Shown here: positions 1 to 11,003 of the stretch, piece by piece
Position numbering within the stretch: position 1 is the stretch's first letter
Layout: every line of letters begins with the position of its first letter
From: Verticillium longisporum
Lineage: Eukaryota > Ascomycota > Sordariomycetes > Glomerellales > Plectosphaerellaceae
DNA: 64,000 bases
Assembly: GCA_019188255.1 (NCBI GenBank)
Contig: JAETXT010000003.1
Location: forward strand, 2,294,001-2,358,000
Direction: 5' to 3'
Translations under genes and position numbers: made by a program
The notes under the pieces: model-generated
Seen by the model: only the letters and a program-made list of their open reading frames with translations
What the model was told of the DNA's origin: nothing
The model's database searches: none

Positions 1-536
1 TGAGCTTTAACGTTCAGGATATCGCGAAGGAGGTCTCGTGACGCTTAGTTGAGTCGCGACGCCATGGCAATTTTGGTTGATGATGATTGAGGATCGATCC
101 GGTTCACCACATCAAAAGGAGGGAGGCGATATCGGCAATTCTTCGGATCCTTCTCAATTCTGGTGCCAGCGACCGTGAGTGATCGCCTGATCTGACAGTA
201 CGTACAGCATGAGGATATATAAAGCGACCAGCAGGAACACACGCTGCATGAAGCGGGGAAGACACGAACCGTGAGCGACCAACCTCCCGGCCTTGCTACC
301 TGTTGCAACCTGCCATACACCTTCCGGCCATCTTCTTCTGTTGGTCTGTCTGCAGGGTCAGTGGCGGCACATCTAACAACGCTTGCCCGGAATACTATCG
401 ATCGATCATGTGCACACAAGATGTCAGGAAGTGGGCAAACTGCCAGTGCGAAGTTCCGGTCGGATCACAGATGGACTGTTCCAAGAAAGGAACTCCAGAA
501 TGCAAGGGGGTTACGAGCAACGTCATTTCCTGGTTC
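1..536. other. No recognisable gene
   Basis: Open frames here are short, overlap each other on both strands and show no domain. The stretch lies 3' of the kinase-like gene that reads leftward and ends at 537. I see no RNA gene, repeat or clear regulatory site. Confidence 0.5.
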
Positions 537-1446
537 TCAGGCGGGCGTGCCGATCATCCTCCCTGAGACCCTCAACCTCTCTCTGGGCCTGCAGCAATAC
601 CTTTCCAATGCCACCATATCCGCGTCAGCACAGAAACTCCCACTTGGGAATCGCCACGCCGGCATAAAAGGCGGCACCGGACTGCCAATTTGCCCCGCAA
701 AGCTGAAGTCGACGAGGACGAGCCGATTATCTTCGCCCTTCATTACCTACATTACTGGGGTTGAAGTCTCCATGGCAAAACCCTGCGCTGTGCAACCGTT
801 CAATGGCGTCCTTGATTTCCTCCGACCGAGAGGATAGTTCGCCCGGTTCCAGCTTCACCAACTCTTTCATTCGGTAGCCAACAAGGATCCCGTCGCAAAA
901 AAGAGGTTGTGGGTCGAATTCCACAGTTTTGATTCCCAACTTCTTTAGGTCGACGAGCACATTGATTTCTCGTTTGATGAGGTGGATTGCAAAGTCATCA
1001 TCCGGATGAGCCAGCTTAAGGATTGGAAAGGAATCGTCGTCGGTGATTCTGATAGAAGCGTGAGAGCCGTAATCATGAAACTTTGATCTCTTCCATATCA
1101 CATCCAACTCCGGTCCCAGAAAGATCCTCGTCACCTCATTGTCTGGGCTCGTGAAGGTGGGGAATGTCGCGAGATCCGGATACCCTGAGGAGCCAGACCA
1201 TTTAATCGAGAATGGCGTGGAATTGTAATCGACTGTACATCGGTATGATCGGCGCGTTTCGGCAGCTTTAGGAGGGGTGGTCGGCTTCGCTTTGGGGATG
1301 TGGGCATCAGGGACGGATTGCCGCGTTGGTGATTCGAGGAGATCAACCCGAGTGCTCTTGCTAAGAGAGGTGAGTAGTCTCAAGGGAGAAAAAAGAGTCT
1401 CCACAAGAAAGGAAACGACAATTCGCAGCAATTGTTCGCCCACCAT
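537..1446 (-). pseudogene. Atypical protein-kinase-like protein, frame-broken
   Basis: Reads leftward from an ATG at 1446. The protein has a variable N-terminus of about 75 residues, then a kinase-like fold. A conserved-looking catalytic loop reads HGDFNPSNV (HGD in place of HRD). The next frame supplies the metal-binding segment LVLVDFSFAGQIGSP (DFS in place of DFG) and a C-terminal AWRFPSGSF stretch. The two halves are in different frames; the break falls in or near the ten bases 741-750 (GTAGGTAATG on the minus strand), where a small insertion such as a GGTA/GTAG partial duplication would explain it. No plausible intron bridges them. HGD and DFS resemble the aminoglycoside-phosphotransferase/RIO-like kinase group found as lineage-specific families in filamentous fungi, so substrate and activity are unknown. 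Either a young pseudogene or a sequencing indel. It lies about 1.8 kb from a large transposon. Confidence 0.55.
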
Positions 1447-3209
1447 GGCGGAGATTACATGGGTGAAATCGCTATCACAAGATCACTGTCCCGGGAATAT
1501 GGTTGACCGACGGAAAGGGAAGGATTTCATCTGAGACAGATTCTAGTTAATTGAATATAGTGTCATCATAATATGCAATATAATACTGATCATGATACGG
1601 GGCTATCCGGGTCAGCAGAATACAGTTGTTATGCTTCGCAAATAACAGTGCTTTGCCAGTATTGAAGCAGCGACTGCCATGGCACATTGATACATTTCTC
1701 GACGGTAAAAACACCAAAAATCGATCGCAATGGGCAGATGTATCTTTCACCCTAATCAATGCTGATAGTGTGACTGCCAGCTTAGCCATGGGAAGAGGCC
1801 TCCAAGGTACTTTATTTAAACAAAAAAAACGTAGGGCTACCGAATCGTACCCTTCTACGACAGCAGTCTCGACAGCGTAAGTGACGGAAGGCCAGGCGGG
1901 GAAGGAAGCCGTGGGCGCATGCGTGGCTGAGATCTTCAGTCTAACGCCATCAACGTCGGCGCAAAATTCGTGACAGAGATTCATGACACCTTCCATCTTG
2001 AGTACCCAGATGACGTCCGTGGCCACGCATGTACGCTGAGAGGAGTGCATTTGATGTGAGAACCCTTGAAAAGCAAAAGACAATGGACGCGTGGAAGGGA
2101 GGTGTACATCGGACTTTACAGATTTCACCGATTCGTCATGGCAGGATAACTGATGAGCGACCCAGGCCCTTCGTATTGGACAGCATCGGCGAGGAAGGAA
2201 TCTGGTTGCCTGGGCTGAACGTGTTCGTTGCCGTCATGACAAAGCCTGCCTCGCTGCCTACTTCGGTCTCGCGGAGTGATACCCGGTGTGGTTCGGGTTG
2301 GACCGCTATGCGGACGCGACTACGAGCTGCCAAGCATGACGATTCGTCATGGTGGGCGGGTTCGCCTCTGTAGCAAAGAAGACTTTTCTGAGATGGATCG
2401 TAACGAGATGTAGTCGGACCAGGTCAGCCGACGATTGGGTCACGACGTTGAGTGCCCTGGCTGCAGAGAAGAGCGAGAGGGTGGGTTGTGGCTCAGCGGC
2501 CGCGTGGTGTGGAGAGAATCACATGGCGGATGCTATTTCGAGAGCACCAGCCACAAGGCTTCTCTTCTTTGCCTTCCATTCGTTCGCTGGAGATACAGTA
2601 GTAAGGTTAAGGTACCGCACAAAGGCAGGACGACAGGACAACCGTTGACTCGTCAGTCGCGTGCCACTGCATTGGCGGTTCCTGAGCCGCCCTTGGGGTG
2701 GTGGCGGGCGGATGGGTTGTTTCCCGGCCATCGCGGCGCATGCTGTGCCACCACTCCACTGTTCTGATAGCGCGTCCATCCACTGAAAGTTTCCGTGACT
2801 CGCATCGCTCCGGGTGACGACTGACCAATGAGCCACGGGTGTCACGGCACTTTGAGCCCTGTTCGTTTGCTCGGCCTCGCGGCGTCGGAGATCGCCCTCG
2901 CCCGTCCCCCCTAGCTCGCAGGCATCGTGCCATTTGAGGGTTTTGGGTTTCGCGTCTGGTACATAGCAACGGGCTGCAGATTAGTGCATGTCCATCCGCT
3001 AGCTACCTTGCATGGGTAGGTACAAGTAATGTAAGTAGGTGGATGGATTGCCGTGACACCAGTACTGCAGCCCATTCTGTTCATCTCAATCTTCGTCGCA
3101 GAGGCAGACAGGCTGGTCAACAAGCCTATCGATTGCTTAAGAGCAGCCGTGGGCACCTCACATGGAATTGGAGGATGGCGATGCCGACTCGCCAAGGTCC
3201 CTCGGAACT
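1447..3209. other. No recognisable gene between kinase-like gene and transposon
   Basis: About 1.8 kb of normal base composition. The longest open frame (1547-2128, minus, 193 codons) has no recognisable domain, signal peptide or intron signals, and the other frames are short and mutually overlapping. It may contain the promoter of the kinase-like gene near 1450-1700. The right edge supplies the 9-bp target site duplicated by the transposon (CTCGGAACT, 3201-3209). Confidence 0.45.
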
Positions 3210-3361
3210 GAGGACGGTTATTTGTTCGGCCCTTGTTGGTTATTTGCTCTGCCCAATAGGGGTAAAGCCACAGAAGACAGGGGGGAAGCCACAAACATAG
3301 CTCTACTACTAAAATTAGCTATAGCAATTATATACCTATCCTCGTCTTATATACCTTTAAG
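3210..3361 (+). repeat. Left terminal inverted repeat, 152 bp
   Basis: Pairs with 12879-13030, with 140 of 152 positions identical and no gap. It contains two short direct copies of GGTTATTTG(T/C)TC (near 3216 and 3239), which may be transposase-binding repeats. It is preceded by the 9-bp target duplication CTCGGAACT at 3201-3209. Confidence 0.92.
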
Positions 3362-4548
3362 TCTCTCGATGAATTCCGAGCTAAAGACTAGCTATAATTA
3401 GCTAATAGACTAGTATAGGGCTAGTTAGTAGCCCTCTAAGGCTCTATAATTACTCTATCTATCTATTAAATTATTAATACCTTTAAATATAATAATAGTA
3501 CTAAATATACCTATTTTAAGCCCTCTAGATATCGCTAATATATTATTTTATCGTTAAATGAAGCCTCTCCGATACCTCCTTTACTAATAGACTTACTAGC
3601 TATTACTAAGGGTCCTATTATCTCCTTTACTATAGATATATATAAAGAGCTATTTAAGATTATTCGCAATTACTATACCTACTAGGGATATAGATTAACT
3701 ATAGAACGGATCTACTACCAGAAGATTAATAGAGTTAGGAGCGGCCCGATAATATAGATAAGGCTCCGCTACAATCGAGGGAAGGCTAGACCCTCTATAT
3801 CGAAGGGTCTCCGGTAGAAGCCTTCCTCTAAAATCAATTACCTATAGCGAGGAACCCTTAAATAGGAGGTAGATAGCCGATAGCGATACGTTCCTATCTT
3901 ATTAGATAATTATTATAATTACTTTATTATTTAAGAAGGAGGTCTTAATATATTACTTATAATTTAGAGAGCTTTTTATAATCTTAATATTATAAATTAT
4001 ATTAATATATTTATATTAATCGATTAATTAATTAATAAATAGATTATTTAATAGATTATAAAGGAATATATAGATAAATGCTAAAATATCCTCTTTTCTA
4101 ATAATAATATAAAGAATCGATAGATTTAGCTATAAAGGATTTAATAAAACTATTACTCTCTTATTTAATTATTTATTAATAATCTTAAATAGAATAAAGA
4201 TATATATTATTATATTATATATTAAAATCCTATTATATAAAAGATCGATTATATCTTCTAGATTTATTCTTAATATAATTAATTATAGAAATAGAATATT
4301 AATCTCTTATTAATAGATTCTATATATTAAGCGAATTATCTATATTTAAAAGCTTTATCTATAATCTATTAAATAGCCTCCTCTTAATTAAAAATTATAA
4401 ATAAATTACTATAATATACCTCTCCTCTAAGTAAATAGGGTAATAGTAATTTATATACTATTTAATTACTATTTTATACTCCTTTCTAATAAGAATATTA
4501 ATATATATATATAAATAATTACCTATATAAAAGAAATAATAGAGAAGG
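3362..4548. other. AT-rich, RIP-like left arm of the DNA transposon
   Basis: Mostly TA-rich sequence with few G/C bases and stops in every frame, in sharp contrast to the GC-balanced DNA on either side. It ends at 4548 with GAAGG (4544-4548), the target duplication of the inserted Copia element. No readable gene. Confidence 0.75.
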
Positions 4549-4835
4549 TGTTGAACCAATATTAGGGGGTTCCCTAGGGCAGTGATCTCGGTAGGGGATC
4601 ACCGATATGGTGATCACCGTGGCTGGGATTCACAGCTCTCAGGAGCACGTGAATCACAGCTTACGTGATCGGTGAATCAGATGGGTATATCTGACTCACG
4701 TAGGTAGTGGTAATTCAGAGAGAGATCATCAACTACATCACAAGACTTATATCACCTACCCTACCTATTCAGAGCTCTCAGGCACAGCCAAAGCAATGAA
4801 ACGGGGTTCACATAAGCAGTGAAGCCCTCTCAACA
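4549..4835 (+). repeat. 5' LTR
   Basis: 287 bp, TG...CA ends, identical to the 3' LTR except for five instead of four Gs near 4565. It contains a perfect inverted repeat GATCACC-GATAT-GGTGATC (4597-4615) that could form a hairpin or bind a regulator. GAAGG precedes it. Confidence 0.96.
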
Positions 4836-5178
4836 CTGATCAGTGTTGCGTTCAACGTAACACAGAACAGCTAGAGCTGGAAAAGTCAGGATCGATCCCA
4901 CGGATAGCAAATTCGCTGTGCGTGAGCTCATCGGTTACACTTTACAAGTGATCGCAAGAGCACCGTTTGCTTTGAGTACTTCAGGACTCTTGTGAGAGCT
5001 TGGTAGCAGGGAAATCCCCTGTTACGTGATCTGTAGGAGCACCGTCTGCTTCGAGTACCTCAGGACTCCTACGCCCAAGATCACCACCTAGGCTATATTG
5101 CTAGCCACCAAACCCGACAAACGAAGCTCTACGGAACAGTCAATCAGCCGTAGCAGAGCTTCAACAAAATCAGCGACA
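4836..5178 (+). other. Copia leader between 5' LTR and gag
   Basis: The LTR/leader junction lies inside a perfect 18-bp palindrome (4831-4848, CAACACTGATCAGTGTTG). I do not see a classical initiator-Met tRNA primer-binding site directly after the LTR. A degenerate direct repeat of about 44 bp (4948-4991 and 5026-5069) carries GAGCACCGT-TGCTT-GAGTAC-TCAGGACTC, and its differences are mostly T/C. The region probably holds primer-binding and packaging signals. Confidence 0.6.
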
Positions 5179-6936
5179 ATGAGCTCCTCGGATCACGGCA
5201 ATAGCTCCGTGACAGAGCCAGAGAGCGCTGAAAAGATGCAACAGGAGTTCGACGGCATTCTGGAAGAACTCGGCATATCACGCCTAACGCAGAAGGTCAG
5301 GAAGGGTCTCGATATTGACTTCATCGTTAATGGAGCAGAATCACGGTTCCCTGGATCACTGGATTCGGCATCCGCAGATCTCAAGAGCGCCTGGATCCTT
5401 AAGGCAATGAGCGCATACGGGACCATGAAGGGAGTTCACCTCCTGGAGGCGTTTATCGAAGACTTCCAGGGCTGGACCGAAGAGGACTTTGACTCCTGCA
5501 ATACAACGATCACTCGAGCGCTGAAGGTGTATCTAGCAGAGCGCGGGATCCCTCTTCCAGGAGCAGCAAACGCTAAGACGTCGAAGAGACTAGTCCCAAT
5601 GCTTTCATGGGAAGAGATGCCCGACGCGACGGAGTCGATCACTGCCGACCGGGATTCAGTGCTCCAAAGAGCAGAGGAACAGCGAGACCAGTGGGACGAC
5701 GAGCAGCAACCCACGGGGAACGCCCAGCTATCCCAAATCCGAAAACTACGAACGGGGAGGACAGATCCCCGACAGCCCCTGGTTCCAGGGTTGTCTGATC
5801 AACGGAGCAGGCAATCCAGCCAACGAGAGATCACGCCTCAATCGCGAAGAAATGAGACCCCACCCCCAAATGTCACCCAGAACCCACCAGCTTGGTACCA
5901 TGCTCTGCCGCCACACGAATCGGTGAATTCACCGATCGACGGAGCTGTAATCAAGCAATTCGCATCGCTCTGGAACAAGGAGAGCAATTACTCTGGGGAG
6001 ACATACGATATCCTTGACGATAAAATGCGTATCTTCACGGACGTTTGCGAACTGCTGCAAATCCGCTATACGCAGCTCCACGCGCTCTTCCCGAGTATAC
6101 TTTCAGGGCGCGCGCAAACTTTCTTCCTAGAGCACATGAACCGGAGCATGGGACTCCGTCAAATGTACCTAGCGATCAAACAACAGTTCGATTCGGAGAT
6201 CAACAGAGCACAGTATCATACAGACTGGAGCTCGATGACGTTCCACTCTATAGCGGCAGAAGCTGATAACGCAGGAAAGCCGCGAATGGAAGTTCTCCAG
6301 ATCCTTCTGGATAGGCTTCAGCGGTGCCAGAGAGCACTTGGCCCTGCGTTCAAGGAAGAGACTCATCTCTATGTGAACACTCTGAGGGCGGTTCAAGGCG
6401 TCCCAGAGCTGAAGATTGCACTAGCAAGGCCGGAGCGATCTTTCAATGCGCTATCCGCACAGCTCAAGAGCACACTGAAGGTGGAGGAGAACACCAGAAC
6501 GCCTGGGCACTTCTACACCGACAGACGTTATGGGAGCGGATATCGCCAAGCCAGTGGAAGGGGAGATCGCAGAGAGCAGTCGGTACGCAGAACCAATGAT
6601 CGTCAGCCATCCAGAATTCGCAAATGCTGGATATGCTCTAAACGAGACTGCAGATCGACGAAGCACTCTCCCGAGGAGCAACAACGTTCGAAAGAGCAGT
6701 GGAAACGCATGCAGGAAGCGCGTGGGGATCAGCGGAAGGGATACCGTCAGTTTTTAACAGCAATGGAACCTGCTGAGAGCTCGGAATCAGACAATCCCAC
6801 TTCCGATGAGCTGGGAGCAGACGATGCCTTTGGGTCTGATCCCGAGAGCGAACTGATGAATGCCCATACTGCACACTTCCTAGCAAATGAGTCGTTCCAA
6901 CACAGAATCAGGGGAGCAGTCCGAAGGCTGAAATGA
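5179..6936 (+). CDS. Copia Gag polyprotein
   Basis: The frame is open from 5098, but the first ATG is at 5179, which I take as the start (585 residues). The N-terminus is Ser/Glu-rich, the middle resembles a capsid region (helical, charged, with LWNKESNYSG near residue 275), and the C-terminal third is basic with a single zinc-knuckle-like motif CWICSKRDCRSTKH (Cx2Cx4Cx4H), in place of the usual Cx2Cx4Hx4C. An acidic Ser/Glu tail follows. The protein should form the virus-like particle and bind genomic RNA. Its TGA stop overlaps the Pol ATG as ATGA (6933-6936). Confidence 0.9.
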   Translation: MSSSDHGNSSVTEPESAEKMQQEFDGILEELGISRLTQKVRKGLDIDFIVNGAESRFPGSLDSASADLKSAWILKAMSAYGTMKGVHLLEAFIEDFQGWTEEDFDSCNTTITRALKVYLAERGIPLPGAANAKTSKRLVPMLSWEEMPDATESITADRDSVLQRAEEQRDQWDDEQQPTGNAQLSQIRKLRTGRTDPRQPLVPGLSDQRSRQSSQREITPQSRRNETPPPNVTQNPPAWYHALPPHESVNSPIDGAVIKQFASLWNKESNYSGETYDILDDKMRIFTDVCELLQIRYTQLHALFPSILSGRAQTFFLEHMNRSMGLRQMYLAIKQQFDSEINRAQYHTDWSSMTFHSIAAEADNAGKPRMEVLQILLDRLQRCQRALGPAFKEETHLYVNTLRAVQGVPELKIALARPERSFNALSAQLKSTLKVEENTRTPGHFYTDRRYGSGYRQASGRGDRREQSVRRTNDRQPSRIRKCWICSKRDCRSTKHSPEEQQRSKEQWKRMQEARGDQRKGYRQFLTAMEPAESSESDNPTSDELGADDAFGSDPESELMNAHTAHFLANESFQHRIRGAVRRLK

Positions 6937-9900
6937 CAGCTCCGATAGAGCAGCTCTTCACCCAGTATCAGATCAACAGCACTTCCACGTGGTACGGCAT
7001 CATCCCTGATACAGGCGCGGCATCAGTTTCCACAGCAGGAGCTTCACAAACAAGGGCCCTAATAGCCCTAATACCAAGCCTAACAGTCAACAAGCAGGGA
7101 ATAGGGGCCAGAGTGAGATTCGGAGCAGGAAATCCCATTTCCACGACGGAGGAGATCACTGTTCCAACGCCAATTGGGAGAATCACGTTCCATATCGTCC
7201 CAACGGATACCCCATTCCTGCTTTGCATCAAGGATATGGACGATCTCGGAGTCTACCTAGACAACACGCGTAACGAGCTGGTAAAGCGCGTTGGGGAGAT
7301 CCAGGAGCGTACGCCCATTTTTCGCAAATGGGGCCACCCATGGTTCTTCCTGGATACGAAGACCCATACCAGCTCCGGGATCACATACATGATGGGGACA
7401 GAGAGCGATAGAGCAGCGTTTCTGACAGAAGCAGAGCTCCGACGCATTCACAAGCGGTTCGGTCACCCATCTGTAGAGAAGCTATGGAACCTGCTCCAGA
7501 GAGCAGACCAGGACGTGAATCGGGACGCTCTGGAGCTGATAAACCGCTTCTGCCACCATTGTCAGATCAAAGGGAAGTCCCCGCAACGCTTCAAGTTTGC
7601 CCTGAGGTCAGATATCGACTTCAATTACGAGATTTTGGTCGATATTATGCACTTGGATGGAAAGCCCGTTCTTCATGTGATCGACGCGAGCACAGGATTC
7701 CAGTCCGCAACTTTCATTCCCAATTTCACAGCTCGCGCGACGTGGGAAGCTCTCAAGAGGTGCTGGTTGGATACATACCTTGGGCCTCCAGACGTCGTAA
7801 CTGTTGACGCTGGAACGAACTTTGCCTCCGCAGAGTTCAGGGCAGAGGCACGCCTCCTAGGCATGACCTGCCATCAGATCCCTGTAGAGGCCCATTGGTC
7901 AATCGGCAAGGTTGAGAGCTACCATAAGCCGATACGCAGAGCGTACGAGATCTTGAAGGCAGAGTCTCGCGACACGAGCCTAGAATCGCTGCTTCAAGGA
8001 GCTGTGAAGGCGGTAAACGACACCGCTGGGCCCAACGGATTAGTGCCTACACTGCTCGTATTCGGGGCGATGCCCAGGATCACCGCCAACTCAGCGCCCA
8101 CCGCGACCCAGGCGCAGCGCGCCGAAGCGGTCAATAAGGCGATGGCGGAGCTTCGGCGAATGGTCGCCAAGCGGAAGGTCAATGACGCTCTCAATACCCG
8201 TAACGGACCAGATACCAAGCAGTTGCTGCCGAGATCGCTGGAGCTGGGAAGCGACGTTCTTGTGTTCCGAGAGCGGGAGAAATGGACCGGTCCCTACAAG
8301 GTCATATCGGTTTCTGACACGGCGGTCACGGTCGAAATGGTTAACGGCCCAACGGAGTTCAGAGGAACACACGTTAAGCCGTACAACAGATCGCCGGATC
8401 AGCAGGCTGGGGAGACAATAGTGGTTCGAACTCCAGAGACCCCAGAACCATTTGAGTACCCAGAGCCAATTCTACCACGACGACGCGGGAGACCCAGGAA
8501 GTCAACAAACGCCACGAATCTGTTACAGGCGGCTTTCACGGATCGCAAGAGCAGTGCGACCGGGACTTCACAGATCGAGCGCCAATTCATTGTCAAAAGG
8601 GAACAGCAGGGGTACGACCTAGCTGTTCAACTACGCAATGAAGGCAGAATAACGACCCCTGGGAAGCCATTTGAACAGTCCGACTGGGAGGAAATCGACT
8701 CACTCCTGGCAGCTGGAGTGATCGTGCCGATCAGGAGATCCGCGTTTCCCAGTGCTAAGATCTTTGGATGCCGGCTTGTAAGAGAGGTGAAAGGCCTCCC
8801 TCAAGCCCCATATGAGAAGTCAAGACTGGTGGTTCAGGGACACAGTGACTGGGAGAAGACAACCCTGCTAACGCAGTCGCCCACGATCATGCGCTGTAGC
8901 CAACGACTGATCCTAGCGATCACCCCAACGCTACAGCAACGTGGCCACCAGTTGATGCTCCGTGATATCAGTCAAGCCTACACCCAGAGCGCTACAGATC
9001 TGTTACGCAACGTTCTCCTGCGCGTTCCCAAGGAGCTACAGCATAGATACCCCGACGGAATCGTCTTCCACGTTGTGAAGCCGCTCTATGGCATCGCAGA
9101 GTCAGGTCTCCATTGGTTTGTAACCTATCAGCGCCACCACAGAGAGCGCCTAAACGCCGTTCCAACGGGCTACGATCCGTGTTTGCTTCTAACCAGAGCT
9201 GGAGAGAGCTTTGGACTGGTCGGAATGCAGACTGACGACACCCTCAACCTCGGAGAGCCCGCGTTCATACAAAAGGAACAAACAGAGCTCGAAAGCGCTG
9301 GCTTCCGGGCAAAGCCTGCTTCCGTCCTTAACGCAGGATCTGACGGCGTCTTCAACGGCTGTATCATCAAAGTTGGAACTGAAGATCTCACGATTCAACA
9401 GAAAGGCCAAGGTGATCGCCTAGAGCTGGTAACCCCAGGGACAGCGAGCTCAGAGCAGGAATACATCGCCCAGAGAGCTCGCGGTGCCTATATTGCTTCA
9501 ACCTGTCAACCAGAGGCAGCCTTCGATTTCTCTGTTGCAGCCCAAGCCAAGAACCCACAGGAGGACGACTTTGAACGGCTCAACAAACGCATACAATGGC
9601 AGATCGCCAACGCAGGCCGTGGCCTGAATTACGTGCGCCTGGATCTCTCAACGGCCCAACTTTACGTATTTGTTGACGGCTCCTTCGCCAACAATAAGGA
9701 CCTAAGTTCACAGATCGGATTCGTTGTCCTCCTTGGTAACGAACGTTCCTGCGATCAGGAGAACGCCTTCACGGTGCGCGGCAATATCCTCCATTGGCAA
9801 TCCATTAAGTGTAAACGGGTTACGCGTTCAGTTCTGGCTAGCGAGATCTATGGGATGGTTAGCGGCTTCGACGCGGCTTATGTCCTTAAACAGACGCTCC

Positions 9901-10337
9901 AAAAGATCTGTAAACGCTTAGAACTGCCGCTCCCACGGATGGTTATCTGCACCGACAGCTACTCGCTCTACCAATGCCTGGTTCAACTGAGCGCGACAGC
10001 AGAGAAACGCCTAATGATAGATCTCATGGCGTTACGGCAAAGCTACGAAGAACGCGAAGTCGACGAAATTCGTTGGATCGCCGGAGGCGATAACCCTGCA
10101 GATTCAATGACCAAGGGAGCGCCAAACCAGGCACTGGAAGCGCTAGTGAGCTCTAACGAAGTCACAATCAGGATTGAAGGATGGGTCAAACGTCAAGAAA
10201 AGAACAGTCAGGGGGCAAAGGCAATTGATATTAGCAAAAATGCAGCAAAGCCTAAAAACGAGCACCCCAGAAGCAAAAACGACGACCCCGCGATCAGCAA
10301 AACAGCAAAGCAACCGCTCCGCAAAGCGGACTAGGCC
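6933..10337 (+). CDS. Copia Pol polyprotein (PR-INT-RT-RNaseH)
   Basis: About 1133 residues from the ATG that overlaps the Gag stop. Domains in order: aspartic protease with DTGAAS (about residue 27); integrase zinc finger with two His (HKRFGH) and two Cys (CHHC); integrase core with Asp in the DIMHLDG and VDAGTNF segments and Glu in KVESYH (D,D,E triad); reverse transcriptase with RLVVQGHSD and the catalytic motif MQTDDT, where Copia elements usually have YVDD; and RNase H with VDGSFA, ASEIYG, CTDSYS and DNPADSMTKG. No stop or frameshift is seen, so the element may be autonomous. Pol lies in the -1 frame relative to Gag. That frame is closed upstream by TGA at 6888-6890, leaving only a 48-nt overlap window. 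Confidence 0.95.
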
Positions 10338-10712
10338 TCGGAATCCGAAGAATCCGAGTTTGACTGCTCTGGCGAGTCCCACCAGAGGCAGTCAAAGAGC
10401 CGCAGAGCTGCGGCCCGCCCAGCCGCCTTGCGGTCGGCATTACAAAGACCATCGAGGTCCTTGTTGGGGTCGTCACCCCCTTCGCCTCCTCCTCCTCGGC
10501 GATCGTCAGCATGCCCTTCACGACGGCACGCCACTTTTCCTTATCCTATTCATTGTTCTCCTACTGTTAATTGTTCACTTTAAGGCTGGAAGAGCAGATC
10601 TAACGCGCCGAAGACTGGAGATTGGAAGCGCGTTGGAGCGGCTATCGACCCTAGCGACAGCTCCCAATATTGGTTCTCGCGGCTGTTCTATCCACAAAGA
10701 AAAGAGAGCCAG
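10338..10712 (+). other. Copia 3' untranslated segment with polypurine tract
   Basis: Between the Pol stop and the 3' LTR. The purine run AAAGAAAAGAGAG (about 10696-10708) just before the LTR is the likely plus-strand priming tract. A plus-strand frame from ATG 10240 to 10740 overlaps the Pol end and encodes a hydrophobic run (LFLILFIVLLLLIVHF), but it runs into the LTR and matches no known protein. The minus strand of 10331-10534 is also open. I regard both as unproven. Confidence 0.6.
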
Positions 10713-10998
10713 TGTTGAACCAATATTAGGGGTTCCCTAGGGCAGTGATCTCGGTAGGGGATCACCGATATGGTGATCACCGTGGCTGGGATTCACAGCT
10801 CTCAGGAGCACGTGAATCACAGCTTACGTGATCGGTGAATCAGATGGGTATATCTGACTCACGTAGGTAGTGGTAATTCAGAGAGAGATCATCAACTACA
10901 TCACAAGACTTATATCACCTACCCTACCTATTCAGAGCTCTCAGGCACAGCCAAAGCAATGAAACGGGGTTCACATAAGCAGTGAAGCCCTCTCAACA
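10713..10998 (+). repeat. 3' LTR
   Basis: 286 bp, one G shorter than the 5' LTR in a G-run and otherwise identical. It is followed by the GAAGG target duplication at 10999-11003. Confidence 0.96.
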
Positions 10999-11003
10999 GA
11001 AGG

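Larger units (their letters stand above)
4549..10998 (+). mobile_element. Intact Ty1/Copia LTR retrotransposon, nested and recent
   Basis: Direct LTRs of 287 bp (4549-4835) and 286 bp (10713-10998) begin TGTTGAACC and end CTCTCAACA. They differ only by one G in a G-run. The 5-bp duplication GAAGG flanks the element (4544-4548 and 10999-11003). Gag and Pol frames are both open. Pol order is protease, integrase, reverse transcriptase, RNase H, which defines the Copia (Pseudoviridae) group. The near-identical LTRs and uninterrupted frames indicate a recent insertion, and base composition is normal, unlike the RIP-damaged host transposon around it. Confidence 0.96.
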
